Below are positions 1-7,911 of a stretch of 64,000 nucleotides of DNA, one piece after another. Each line of letters starts with the position of its first letter. Position 1 is the first letter of the stretch. Position numbers and translations under genes: made by a program. The notes beneath the pieces were generated by a model. That model worked only from the letters and a program-made list of their open reading frames with translations, was not told the DNA's origin and searched no databases. The stretch comes from Brachybacterium halotolerans (GTDB taxonomy: Bacteria; Actinomycetota; Actinomycetes; Actinomycetales; Dermabacteraceae). Location: contig NZ_JAEDAJ010000005.1 of NCBI RefSeq assembly GCF_016623465.1, positions 132,381-196,380 on the forward strand. Reading direction: 5' to 3'.

Positions 1-1486
1 TGACTTCGCCGCGCGTGGGCGCCACCGGTGAGGCGTGCATCGGCCGGGGATCGCGGGCCGAGCCCGTGTTCTCGTGCTGGGAGTTCGGGTAGAGGTTCAG
101 GCGGTAGAGATTGCCGTACAGGGTGCGGCGCTGCGGGGCCGTCGCGCCCTCGACGCCGATCACCCCGAGGCGCTCGGTCCAAGCGGCGTGGGCCGCGCGC
201 TGGATCGTGCGCAGGTCACGGCCGGCGAGCTCGAGGTCGAGGGTGTGGCGGGCCTGCTCGACGCCGATGAAGCTGGTCGCCAGGCGCATCGTCACCGTGC
301 GGGCGTCATCGGCGAAGGTCGCGACGCGCGCGCTCCCGAGGTCCCCGCCGGCGGGGCCGACGTGCTCGGGCAGCGGGTCGAGGGTGCCGGCGACGAACAT
401 CCGCGAGCGCCCCGCGGAGCGCTCCTCGCCGTCGGTGCCGTTGTCCACCCAGCCCGCGAAGGTCCCGTCGAACACCGCGCCCGCGAGATCGAGCCGCGTG
501 TTCTCGTCGGCCCCCTCGAGGAGCAGCGCGCGGCGACGAGCCGCCTCGGGGAAGGTCACCTCGAGCACGGCGCCGTGGTCGCTCGGGGCGAGCTGCAGCT
601 GCGTGTCGTCCTCGAGGGTGACCGCGTAGAGGTCGGGCCGGGCGGTCTCGTCGTCGTGGGTGAAGGCGCGGGAGCGCCCGACGGGAGTCGCATCGGGCTC
701 CGTCAGCGGCATCATGATCAGCTGATTGCGGTCGCCCATCCACGGGCTCGGCTGGTGGGAGACGGCGAGCCCCTGCAGCCGCGGACGGTTCTGCGCGTCG
801 TTCGCGCGCTGGTACTGGTACGGCCAGCGCAGGGAGCGCGCGTCGGTCACCGGCGTGAAGAAGGCGAAGCCGTTCGGCCAGGCCGTGATCGGCAGGTTGT
901 TCCCGCGCGAGAAGTCGCCCGAGGCGTTCGTGCCGCGGCGGGTGTCCACCCAGGCCACGGGATCGTCGACGGGCGGGTCGGCGGGGATCGGCTCGATGCG
1001 CGGCGTGTCGAACCAGGCGGTGAGATCAGGCGCGCCCCCGGCCCCGGCGGGCGGGTCGGCGACCACCAGCACGCCCACGATCGTGCGGCCGACGGCGGGG
1101 GAGAGATCGACCTGCACGTCGTTCCACTGGTCGGCGTACAGGATCTTCGCCGCGCCCTGAGCGGCGGCGTCGATCGCGGTGCCGTACTGGTCGGGCGCGC
1201 CGAGCTCGGAGAGGCGGGTGCCGTCGGAGAGCTCCAGGTCCACCGCCACATGCGTCGCACCCCAGGTGAGGGCGTCGTCGAGCTCCGGATACACGAAGAC
1301 GTGCAGGCGCTCGCCCGGTGCGATCACGTGGAGCACGGGATCGAGATCGCGGTCGGTGAACGGGAAGGCGGCCTCGCTGCGCTCGCCGACGGGGAACTGC
1401 GCACGCACCGCCTCGGGGGCGAGGAGACCTGCGGCATCGCGACTGGTGGGGCCGCCGACGGGCCCGCCTCCGGGGGTGAGGATCAT
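1..1486 (-). CDS. GH92 family glycosidase (alpha-mannosidase type), 3' end cut by window
   Basis: The reading frame runs open from an ATG at 1484-1486 down to base 1, giving about 495 codons with no stop, so the C-terminal part lies outside the window. Residues 179-214 contain the family signature: WVDTRRGT, then SRGNNLPI, then NGFAFFTPVT, as in GH92 exo-acting alpha-1,2-mannosidases. Residues 1-150 look like a beta-sandwich accessory domain; GH92 enzymes are typically 700 residues or more. No signal peptide is visible, so the enzyme may be cytoplasmic and act on imported mannosides, which is unusual for the family. The start is fixed by an upstream in-frame stop, but the ribosome site (GGCGGG) is weak. 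The divergent neighbour is a transporter. The family call is firm; the sugar specificity is inferred from the family. Confidence 0.88.
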   Translation of the reverse strand, partial: MILTPGGGPVGGPTSRDAAGLLAPEAVRAQFPVGERSEAAFPFTDRDLDPVLHVIAPGERLHVFVYPELDDALTWGATHVAVDLELSDGTRLSELGAPDQYGTAIDAAAQGAAKILYADQWNDVQVDLSPAVGRTIVGVLVVADPPAGAGGAPDLTAWFDTPRIEPIPADPPVDDPVAWVDTRRGTNASGDFSRGNNLPITAWPNGFAFFTPVTDARSLRWPYQYQRANDAQNRPRLQGLAVSHQPSPWMGDRNQLIMMPLTEPDATPVGRSRAFTHDDETARPDLYAVTLEDDTQLQLAPSDHGAVLEVTFPEAARRRALLLEGADENTRLDLAGAVFDGTFAGWVDNGTDGEERSAGRSRMFVAGTLDPLPEHVGPAGGDLGSARVATFADDARTVTMRLATSFIGVEQARHTLDLELAGRDLRTIQRAAHAAWTERLGVIGVEGATAPQRRTLYGNLYRLNLYPNSQHENTGSARDPRPMHASPVAPTRGEV

Positions 1487-1567
1487 CCCGCCATGCTACG
1501 CAGGTCACACCCTCCTGCCTGCGTCTTCCCACGCGCTGGTCGGCGCGCCGAGGAGCGGTCCGGTCAT

Positions 1568-1599
1568 GCGGTCAGTCCTTGCGGTCGCGCGGTCAGTCC
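1568..1599. repeat. Direct repeat GCGGTCAGTCC, two copies 21 bp apart
   Basis: The 11-mer GCGGTCAGTCC occurs at 1568-1578 and 1589-1599, with a partial copy (GCGGTCGC) between. The 21 bp period equals two helical turns, so both copies face the same side of the DNA. They sit in the short divergent spacer, just upstream of the transporter start at 1630. This could be a regulator site; no regulator is identified. Confidence 0.45.
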
Positions 1600-1629
1600 G
1601 TGGGCCGCGCACTCGGGGAGTCTCGGGAC

Positions 1630-2844
1630 ATGACCTGTTCCACCCGAGAAGACCGTGGCGTCCAGGACGCCTCCGACGCCTCCGACGCCCCCCGCCCCGA
1701 CACCCGGGTCTCGGGGCGGCGTGCTCTGATCACGGCGCTCGCGCTCTCGACGGGCACCGCCGCGCTCGTGGGCTCCGAGTTCGTCCCCGCGGGCGTGCTC
1801 CCGCAGATGGCGTCGGACCTCCGCGTCACCGAGGGGCGCGCGGGACTCGCCGTGGCAGCGACGGCCCTCGCGGGCGCGTTCACCGCCCCGACGATCGCCG
1901 CGCTCCTTCCCCGCGCCGAGCGCCGCGCCGTGCTGCTCGCCCTGCTCGCCCTCGCGACGATCTCGAACCTCGTGGTGGTCGTCGCACCGGGACTGCCGCT
2001 CGTGCTGCTGGCCCGCGTGCTGCTCGGCGTCGCGATCGCCGGGTACTGGTCCTTCACATTCTCCATCGGCGTGCGGGTGACCGGCCGGCCCGCCCTGGTC
2101 TCGACCGCCCTCGCCCTTGGCACGAGCGCGGCGACCATCGTGGGCGTGCCGCTCGCCTCGGTGCTCGGCGACCTGGTGGGGTGGCGCGCCGTGTTCGCGA
2201 TCATCGCCGCCGTCAGCGTGCTCTCCGCCCTCGTGCTGCGCGCCGTGCTGCCACCGGTGCCGGCGCTGCCCGGGGCGGGGATCGAGATGATGAAGCAGGT
2301 GCTGCGCAGCAGGCTCCTGATGGCCGGGATCGTGGGCGTGGGCCTCGCGGCGCTCGCGAACTTCACGGCCTACCCCTACATCCGCCTCGCGATCGCCGAG
2401 GTCGCGCCCGCGTCGGTCGCGATGATCCTGCTCGCCTGGGGCATCGGCGGACTGGTCGGGAACCTCGCGGGCGGCTACCTCTCCCGCTGGCTGCGCTGGG
2501 CCACGGCGGCGGCCCCGGCCATCCTCGCGGCGTCCCTGTTCACGGTGGCCTCCGCCGAGCATGCGGTGCTGCTCGTGCTCGGCACGGTCGCCTGGGGCGT
2601 CGGCTTCAACATGATCCCCGTGACCACCCAGCTGTGGGTGACGGCGGTCGAGCCGCACCGTGCGGAGGCCGCCGTCTCACTGCAGGTCACGGCCTTCCAG
2701 GCGGCCATCACGGTGGGTGCGGTGCTCGGCGGGGCCCTCGTCGACGGCGCGGGCTATTTGGCGGCGCTGCGGCTCGGCGCCGTCGCGGCCGTGCTCGCCG
2801 CCCTCGTGTTCATCGTGCTCCCGGTGAGGCCCCGGATCGACTGA
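1630..2844 (+). CDS. MFS transporter, DHA1 family (AraJ/NepI-like efflux pump)
   Basis: The protein is about 404 residues and strongly hydrophobic, with the expected twelve membrane segments. The N-terminal half has the DHA1 features: a first helix with GSEFVPAGVLPQM, as in NepI/AraJ/PbuE-type drug, sugar or nucleoside exporters, and a helix 5 segment with AGYWSFTFSIG. ATG at 1630 is chosen because a GGGGAG site lies nine bases upstream; an earlier in-frame ATG at 1579 lacks one. The gene end overlaps the end of the convergent AraC-type gene by 91 bases. That regulator and the direct repeat upstream are candidates for its control. The exported substrate cannot be read from the sequence. Confidence 0.9.
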   Translation: MTCSTREDRGVQDASDASDAPRPDTRVSGRRALITALALSTGTAALVGSEFVPAGVLPQMASDLRVTEGRAGLAVAATALAGAFTAPTIAALLPRAERRAVLLALLALATISNLVVVVAPGLPLVLLARVLLGVAIAGYWSFTFSIGVRVTGRPALVSTALALGTSAATIVGVPLASVLGDLVGWRAVFAIIAAVSVLSALVLRAVLPPVPALPGAGIEMMKQVLRSRLLMAGIVGVGLAALANFTAYPYIRLAIAEVAPASVAMILLAWGIGGLVGNLAGGYLSRWLRWATAAAPAILAASLFTVASAEHAVLLVLGTVAWGVGFNMIPVTTQLWVTAVEPHRAEAAVSLQVTAFQAAITVGAVLGGALVDGAGYLAALRLGAVAAVLAALVFIVLPVRPRID

Positions 2845-3605
2845 CGCCAGCGGCCCGGCGTGCAGCCCGTGTGCGCGCGGAAGGCCCGCACGAAGGCCTC
2901 GACGGACCCGTATCCCGCGGTGCCGGCGACGCGTGCGAGCGGGGCGTCGGTCCGCCCCAGCTCGTCCATGGCCTGCTCGAGGCGCAGTCGCCGCAGGTAC
3001 TGCATCGGGCTGAGGCCCGTTGCGCGCCGGAAGCGCTCCACGAGGACGGTCGTGCCCACGTGCACGTGCCCGGCGATCTCGGAGAGCGTCCAGCCGTGGA
3101 GCGGGTCGCTCTCCATCGCCCCTGCCGCGCGATGGACGATCGGATCCGCCGCGGTCGACGGGGTCGCGCCGCCGGCCTCGGAGAGCATCGCCGAACCGAG
3201 GATCTCGCCGTAGGCGGTGGTCATCCGGGGCCGGTCGACGGCGGTCTCCGGTCGCATCGGGCACAGGTCGAGGAGGGCCACGGCGCCGTTCTGGCGGGCG
3301 GCGAAATCGCGCGCGATCAGCGGCGCGGCCGGCGGGTTCTTCCCGAGGCGCCGGAGGTCGGCGACGGCGAGGGAGGTGACGGACAGGGCGCGGACGGGGT
3401 GCACGCGCGCGCGGTGGATGTAGGCGGCGTCCCCGGGCTCCAGGCGATGGGGGCCGGTGCGCCCTGCGACCTCGACGGTGCCCTCGCGCACGAGCAGCCA
3501 CAGGGAGGTGCGATGGGGAGGCAGGACCTCCCCGGGGGCGAGCCGCACCATGCGCGATACGGCGAGGACCCAGGCTTCCGCCGTCGAACCATCGGAGACG
3601 TCCAT
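2754..3605 (-). CDS. AraC family transcriptional regulator
   Basis: An N-terminal cupin-like sensor (LAPGEVLPPHRTSLWLLVREG, with a PGDAAYIHR turn) is followed by a C-terminal double helix-turn-helix (HGWTLSEIAGHVHVGTTVL, then SPMQYLRRLRLEQAM and a second helix around AGTAGYGSVEAFVRAFRAH). The ATG at 3603-3605 gives about 283 residues, the usual AraC size. A longer frame back to 3752 would overlap cobW and adds a non-conserved, charged extension. The 3' end lies antisense to the last 91 bases of the DHA1 transporter, an uncommon convergent overlap. It may regulate that transporter. It could also be read through from cobW, which ends 83 bases upstream on the same strand. Confidence 0.85.
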   Translation of the reverse strand: MDVSDGSTAEAWVLAVSRMVRLAPGEVLPPHRTSLWLLVREGTVEVAGRTGPHRLEPGDAAYIHRARVHPVRALSVTSLAVADLRRLGKNPPAAPLIARDFAARQNGAVALLDLCPMRPETAVDRPRMTTAYGEILGSAMLSEAGGATPSTAADPIVHRAAGAMESDPLHGWTLSEIAGHVHVGTTVLVERFRRATGLSPMQYLRRLRLEQAMDELGRTDAPLARVAGTAGYGSVEAFVRAFRAHTGCTPGRWRQSIRGLTGSTMNTRAASTAATAPSRSAAK

Positions 3606-3688
3606 GGCAGGACGAACGAGGGGGAGGCGACGAGAATTCCCCGGGGACCCGGCGCTCGTCCCATCCCGGCTCCCGTCGGCCGCGACCT

Positions 3689-4777
3689 TCAGGCGCTGAG
3701 CCGCTTCAGCCGCAGCAGTCGGCGCATGCCCGCGGCGCTGGGATGCTCGCACGGGGCGAGCGCTGCGGCGAGCCGGGCGCGGACCGCCGCCTCGTCGAGG
3801 TGCATGCCGATCGCGACCAGTCCTTCGGGATGCTCGCTCTCCGCCTCTGCCTCCGCCTGCGCCCCCGCGTCCGCCTCCGCTGGCGCTGCCGCCACATGCA
3901 CGCGTCGGCCCACGAGGTTCAGCGCGAAGCGCCGCCGATCACGGGGTCCGGCGACGGCGACGATCCCCTTGAGGCGGAAGACGCCCTCGGGCGGGTCCTC
4001 GAGCAGGTCGGCCAGGGCCGACGGCTCCGCCGGGCCGTGCGCGTGGACCGTGACGGCATCCGCGTGCTCATGGACGTGCCGGGCGTGCTCCTCCCGCGCG
4101 AGCGCCGCGAGCGGCAGCTGGTCGGGCGGATCCTCCGTCCGGGCGACGTCCAGGAGCAGCGCCGGGTCGAGCCCTCCGCGGGGGACGGCCAGGACGTGCG
4201 CGTCCTCGCTGCGCTCGCGGACGCGGGCCGTGATCGCCTCGAGCCGCCGTGCGGCGAGCCGCGCAGGCAGCAGGTCGGTCTTGGTGACGAGCACGAGCGA
4301 GGGAGCCGCGTACCGGGCGGGCGCGGGACGCGGGTGCGGGCCGTCCCCGCCGGGGTCGACGGTCTCGAAGCACGTCTCGGCGTCGACCACCTCGACCACG
4401 CCCGCCAGTCGCGTGCGCTCGGCGGAGGAGAAGCGGATCATGCGCCCCAGCGCGAGCGGCTCGGCGGCTCCGCTCGCCTCGATGACGATGGCGTCGAGGG
4501 CCAGGCGCGGCCGGGACAGGCGCTCCAGCGCATCGTCCAGCGGCGTCGAGTCCGGCAGGCAGCACAGGCAGCCGCCGGCGATCGAGGCGGCATCGTCGAC
4601 CTGGCCGGTGACCATCGCCGCGTCCACGTTGATCTCGCCGACGTCGTTGACGATCACGCCCAGGCGCGCGCCCGGCACCGCCAGCAGCGCGTTGAGCACC
4701 GTCGTCTTCCCCGCCCCGAGGTGCCCGGTCAGGGCGATCACGGGAACGGGCTGCGGGGCCGACGGGCCGACGGGCAC
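3689..4777 (-). CDS. CobW/COG0523 family GTPase, putative zinc metallochaperone
   Basis: G3E-family P-loop GTPase. The Walker A sequence GHLGAGKTT is at residues 18-26. The metal-binding GGCLCC motif is at 68-73 (Cys70, Cys72, Cys73). There is a second metal-rich stretch around 240-260 with clustered histidines (HARHVHEHADAVTVHAH). The C-terminal CobW_C domain follows. COG0523 proteins deliver metals, usually zinc, under starvation, and actinobacterial members are commonly Zur-repressed. The GTG start at 4775-4777 has AGGAGG six bases upstream. Upstream lie a three-copy 14 bp tandem repeat and an AT-rich Zur-like palindrome. Zinc is an inference from the family and that palindrome; cobalt or nickel cannot be excluded. 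Confidence 0.92.
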   Translation of the reverse strand: MPVGPSAPQPVPVIALTGHLGAGKTTVLNALLAVPGARLGVIVNDVGEINVDAAMVTGQVDDAASIAGGCLCCLPDSTPLDDALERLSRPRLALDAIVIEASGAAEPLALGRMIRFSSAERTRLAGVVEVVDAETCFETVDPGGDGPHPRPAPARYAAPSLVLVTKTDLLPARLAARRLEAITARVRERSEDAHVLAVPRGGLDPALLLDVARTEDPPDQLPLAALAREEHARHVHEHADAVTVHAHGPAEPSALADLLEDPPEGVFRLKGIVAVAGPRDRRRFALNLVGRRVHVAAAPAEADAGAQAEAEAESEHPEGLVAIGMHLDEAAVRARLAAALAPCEHPSAAGMRRLLRLKRLSA

Positions 4778-4802
4778 GGGCGTCCTCCTGGTGCGGGGCG
4801 GG

Positions 4803-4844
4803 CGGAGTGGAGCGGGTGGAGTAGAGCAGGCGGAGTGGAGCAGG
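4803..4844. repeat. 14 bp tandem repeat, three copies
   Basis: Three adjacent 14-mers (CGGAGTGGAGCGGG, TGGAGTAGAGCAGG, CGGAGTGGAGCAGG) fill the untranslated leader of cobW, between its start and the Zur-like palindrome. Adjacent units differ at two to four positions. Function unknown; the copy number may be variable between strains. Confidence 0.7.
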
Positions 4845-4871
4845 CGGTGCGGACCGGCGCGACCACCCCGT

Positions 4872-4890
4872 GTTGGGAAAGATTATCAAC
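4872..4890 (-). promoter_or_regulatory. Zur/Fur-like palindromic operator upstream of cobW
   Basis: GTTGGGAAAGATTATCAAC is a 9-1-9 imperfect inverted repeat, and AT-rich in an otherwise GC-rich spacer. On the cobW strand it contains GATAAT, resembling a -10 hexamer, so a bound repressor would block the promoter. It resembles actinobacterial Zur boxes (consensus near TGAAAATCATTTTCA). It lies 95 bases before the cobW start. The regulator assignment is inference. Confidence 0.5.
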
Positions 4891-4914
4891 AAGCGGGGAG
4901 GCGGTGGGACGCGC

Positions 4915-4944
4915 GAGGCCCCGCGGGCGAACCCGCGGGGCCTC
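4915..4944 (-). terminator. Hairpin terminator after bioY
   Basis: A perfect 13 bp GC stem (GAGGCCCCGCGGG and its complement) with a four-base loop CGAA lies 37 bases after the bioY stop on the same strand. There is no T-tract, as is common in actinobacteria. It separates bioY from the cobW promoter. Confidence 0.7.
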
Positions 4945-4981
4945 GGAATCCGGCGCGGCGCAGGGCCGCGGCGGGGAGGGA

Positions 4982-5605
4982 TCAGTCGCGCTGCGAACGG
5001 TCGATCGCGCGCACGCCGCGCCAGGCGAGCGGGATCGCGACCGCGGCGATCGCGGCCTTCACGACGCCGCCCGCGATGAAGGGCGTGACACCCAGGGCCA
5101 GGATCTGGCCGAGGTCGGCGCTCGCGCCCATCACGGCGTTCAGGATCCAGGCCATGTACGGAACGCCCACGAGGAAGGGCACGACGCTCGCGGCGGCGAA
5201 GCCGGCGAAGGCCTTCCAGGAGCGGCGGTCCCACGAGCGCTCGGCGAACCAGCCCGCGAGGTACGCGGCGGGGATGAAGCCCAGGATGAACCCGAAGCTC
5301 GGCGTCATCACCGCGGCGAGGGAGCCGCTGAAGCCCGCGAACACCGGGGCCCCGGCGAGGCCGGCGACCATGTACGCGGTCAGCGCGGCGGCTCCGCGGC
5401 GCGCACCGAGTGCCGCGCCCACGAGGAGCACGCCCAGGGTCTGGCCCGTGATCGGGACGACGGGCAGCGGGATCTCGACCTGGGCCAGCAGGGCGACGAT
5501 CGCGGCTCCGGCGACGACCAGCGCGGCATCGATCCCGAGCGAGCGATGTCGGTTCAGGGCATCGGCGAGGACGGGGTGCCGGGGGGAGAGGGCTGCGGCG
5601 GTCAC
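4982..5605 (-). CDS. bioY: Biotin transporter BioY (ECF S-component)
   Basis: Six-helix membrane protein of about 207 residues. It shows the BioY signatures VPITGQTLGVLLVGAALG, RRGAAALTAYMVAGLAGAP and a FGFILGFIPAAYLAGW segment. BioY binds biotin and imports it, alone or with the EcfAT energising module; no BioM/BioN or EcfAT genes are adjacent. GTG at 5603-5605 is preferred because AAGGAG sits four to five bases upstream; an ATG at 5641 would add twelve residues without a good site. The spacer upstream holds a 10 bp periodic repeat. A BirA or BioR-type operator is not obvious. Length and motifs are normal for the family. Confidence 0.95.
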   Translation of the reverse strand: MTAAALSPRHPVLADALNRHRSLGIDAALVVAGAAIVALLAQVEIPLPVVPITGQTLGVLLVGAALGARRGAAALTAYMVAGLAGAPVFAGFSGSLAAVMTPSFGFILGFIPAAYLAGWFAERSWDRRSWKAFAGFAAASVVPFLVGVPYMAWILNAVMGASADLGQILALGVTPFIAGGVVKAAIAAVAIPLAWRGVRAIDRSQRD

Positions 5606-5696
5606 GGGACTCCTTCTTCCGGGAAACGGACGAGCGGCCATGGTAGTGCGGCCGGCCCCTCGCGCGGGCCGCGCGTTCACGTGGGGTCGCGCGGAC

Positions 5697-5756
5697 GATC
5701 AGACGCGATCGGAGAGATCAGGCGTGGTCAGACGAGGTCAGGCGCGATCCGGCGCG
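5697..5756. repeat. Imperfect 10 bp periodic repeat (six units)
   Basis: Six consecutive 10-mers share a degenerate GATCAGGCGC-like core: GATCAGACGC, GATCGGAGAG, ATCAGGCGTG, GTCAGACGAG, GTCAGGCGCG, ATCCGGCGCG, with a slight phase slip. The array spans the end of the esterase gene and the bioY upstream spacer. A period of one helical turn could allow a cooperatively binding protein. It may equally be a slippage product. Confidence 0.5.
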
Positions 5757-7057
5757 AGCAGGGCGGAGAGCTCCTCGACCATCGCGAGCTGCCACCAGGC
5801 CCAGTCGTGGCCCCCGCGATGCATGCGCACGGGGATCGTGGCCCCGGTCCCGTCGGACACGGCGTCCGCGAGCTCGCGCGCCGCCTCGCCCATGGTCCCC
5901 TCGAAGTGACCGGCGTGCAGACGGATGCGCACGCTTCCGGGGGCCTCGCTGCGCAGCGCCGCGCGCAGGGGTGCTGCGAGCGCGAGATGGGGGTAGCGCC
6001 AGAGCGAGACGGACTGCGCGATCGCGGCACCGATCCTGTGCGGTGCCCGGGCCAGGGTGAAGAGCGAGGTCAGTCCCCCGAAGCTCGATCCGGTGACCAC
6101 GGTGCGCCGCGGATCGGGGGTGGGGCGCAGGCGCGGCACCAGGGTGTCCGCGATCCATGCGGCCTGCCCGCCGGGCACGCCCAGGTCCCGGGCGCGGTCG
6201 GGCCATGCGTCGAGGAACACGGCGAGCAGCGGCGGGAGGTCGCCCGCGCGGACGGCCTCGGCGAGTGCTCCCGGGGTGTCCAGACGGTCGACGTGCGCCT
6301 CCCCGTCGGTGACGACGAGCAGGGGGAGGTCCGACGGCGGGAGCGCGTCGTCCCCTGTGCCCGCTCGGTCCCCGCCGTCCTCGCTGGTCCCGCTGCTCCC
6401 ACGTGTCCCGTCGATCGCGCACCAGCGTGTGCGCGGCTCGCCCGCGGCCGTCGCCAGCTCGTGCACGGGGACGCTGGAGGGTGCGTGCGAGGCGATGACC
6501 CGATCGCGGACCAGGTCCAGGACCAGGGATCCGCCGGGCCGCGCCTGTGGTCGCGCCGGCGCCGCCGGGCGCTTCCCCTTGAGTCCGTCGCTCCACCACG
6601 GGGGGTCTGCCGGGGCCCCGCCGTCACCGTCATCATCATGGTGCTCGAGGAAGGCGATCGTCGCGCAGAGGTCCCCGGGGACGGACAACACGCCCGTGAA
6701 CCACCCGTCGCCCTGGGCGACGAGGTCGAGTCCGTCGGGCGGATCGGGATTCCACCAGCCGTTGATCTGCGCTGCGACGGCGCTCGCGCCGGGGGCGTGG
6801 TGGCGCAGCCGGATGATCGCGCGATCCTCCTCGCGCGCGAGGACCTCGACGGACGCGCCGACGGGGGCGGACGTCGAGGGGTGCTGCTCGGCCCGCACGA
6901 CGCGCACCCGCTGGACGGGTGCGTCCGTCGGCCGGGGGAGCGGCTCCCACCGGGGCCCGGACAGGAGAGCCGCGAGATCGGGGCGCTGGGCGGCCCCGGC
7001 GGCTCCGGTAGCCCCGGCAGCTCCGGGGCGACGGCGCGTCGGCTCCTGCGCGGTCAC
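5738..7057 (-). CDS. Enterochelin esterase-like (Fes/IroD-type) alpha/beta hydrolase
   Basis: The protein is 439 residues. The N-terminal third resembles the Fes early-set domain (QINGWWNP and GDGWFTGVLSVPGDL). The C-terminal esterase-D type hydrolase has the nucleophile elbow TGSSFGGL and ends with HRGGHDWAWWQ, carrying the catalytic histidine; these are typical of Fes/IroD. Such enzymes hydrolyse ester bonds of ferric catechol siderophores in the cytosol to release iron. The GTG start overlaps the ATPase stop (GTGA), so it is the last coupled gene of the hmuTUV-like operon. The centre (about 215-235) has a low-complexity GTSEDGGDRAGTGDD loop. The substrate is inferred from the family and context. 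Confidence 0.85.
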   Translation of the reverse strand: MTAQEPTRRRPGAAGATGAAGAAQRPDLAALLSGPRWEPLPRPTDAPVQRVRVVRAEQHPSTSAPVGASVEVLAREEDRAIIRLRHHAPGASAVAAQINGWWNPDPPDGLDLVAQGDGWFTGVLSVPGDLCATIAFLEHHDDDGDGGAPADPPWWSDGLKGKRPAAPARPQARPGGSLVLDLVRDRVIASHAPSSVPVHELATAAGEPRTRWCAIDGTRGSSGTSEDGGDRAGTGDDALPPSDLPLLVVTDGEAHVDRLDTPGALAEAVRAGDLPPLLAVFLDAWPDRARDLGVPGGQAAWIADTLVPRLRPTPDPRRTVVTGSSFGGLTSLFTLARAPHRIGAAIAQSVSLWRYPHLALAAPLRAALRSEAPGSVRIRLHAGHFEGTMGEAARELADAVSDGTGATIPVRMHRGGHDWAWWQLAMVEELSALLAPDRA

Positions 7058-7911
7058 AGCGGCACCACCAGGGGCCGGCCGGAGGTCGGGTGCTCGAGCA
7101 CGGCGACCTCATGGCGATAGACCTCGCGGATGCGGTCGGGGGTGAGCACGTCCTCGGGCGGTCCGAGCGCGACCAGGCGCCCGCCGTCGAACATCGCGAT
7201 GCGGTCGCTGCAGCGCGCGGCGAGGGTGAGGTCGTGGAGGACCACGAGCACGCAGCGGCCCTCCTGCGCGAGCTCGCGCGCCCGGGCCATGAGCACCTCC
7301 TGGTGATGGAGGTCCAGAGCGGCCGTCGGCTCGTCGAGCAGGACCACCTGGGCGTCCTGGGCGAGGACGCGGGCGAACACGGTCCGCGCGAGCTCGCCGC
7401 CCGAGAGCGTCGTGACGTCCCGCCCGGCGAGGGCGTCGACGTCCGCCTCGCGCAGGCAGCGCTCGATGAGGGCGTCGTCGTCCGGGCCGACGGGGTGCGG
7501 GGCGCGGCCCATCGCCGCCGCCTCGTGCACGGTGAAGGAGAAGGCCTGGCTGTGGTGCTGGGTCATCACCGAGCGCCGCCGGGCCAGAGCCTTCGCCGGC
7601 CAGTCGGCCGTCGGCCTGCCGTCCAGCAGCACGCGACCGCTCGTGGGCCGCTGATCCCCCGAGAGCAGGGAGAGGAGCGTCGACTTCCCGGCCCCGTTGG
7701 GGCCGACGAGCGCCACGAGCTCGCCCCCGCTCGCCGAGAACTCGACATCCTGCAGCAGCACCGCACCGCCGATGGCGAAGCCGGCACGCTCGACGCGGAT
7801 CCACGGCTCGGCCCCGGTGGTGCCGGGCGCGGGCGCGCCTGCCGCCTCGGTGCCTGCCGTGAGGCCATCGGCCGCCGCGGCGCCGACGCGAGCCCCCGTC
7901 TGCGCGCTCAC
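7054..7911 (-). CDS. hmuV: Heme/iron ABC transporter ATP-binding protein (HmuV-like)
   Basis: 285 residues with an unusual 35-residue Gly/Ala-rich N-terminal extension. Then come Walker A GPNGAGKST, the HmuV-type RRRSVMTQ and FSFTVHEAAAMGRAPH, signature LSGGE, Walker B VVLLDEPT and the switch HD in VLHDL. The ATPase energises import by the adjacent permease and lipoprotein. GTG start overlaps the permease stop by GTGA, and its own stop overlaps the esterase start the same way, so translation is coupled. The sequence is closest to hemin ATPases; the downstream Fes-like esterase argues for a siderophore instead, so the ligand is uncertain. Confidence 0.93.
   Translation of the reverse strand: MSAQTGARVGAAAADGLTAGTEAAGAPAPGTTGAEPWIRVERAGFAIGGAVLLQDVEFSASGGELVALVGPNGAGKSTLLSLLSGDQRPTSGRVLLDGRPTADWPAKALARRRSVMTQHHSQAFSFTVHEAAAMGRAPHPVGPDDDALIERCLREADVDALAGRDVTTLSGGELARTVFARVLAQDAQVVLLDEPTAALDLHHQEVLMARARELAQEGRCVLVVLHDLTLAARCSDRIAMFDGGRLVALGPPEDVLTPDRIREVYRHEVAVLEHPTSGRPLVVPL

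Noticed and set aside
35-1633. A 532-codon plus-strand frame at the left edge
   Set aside because: The minus strand encodes a clear GH92 enzyme over the same region.
5606-5737. A thiamine- or biotin-type riboswitch before bioY
   Set aside because: No conserved riboswitch elements seen; the structure is only the 10-base periodic repeat.
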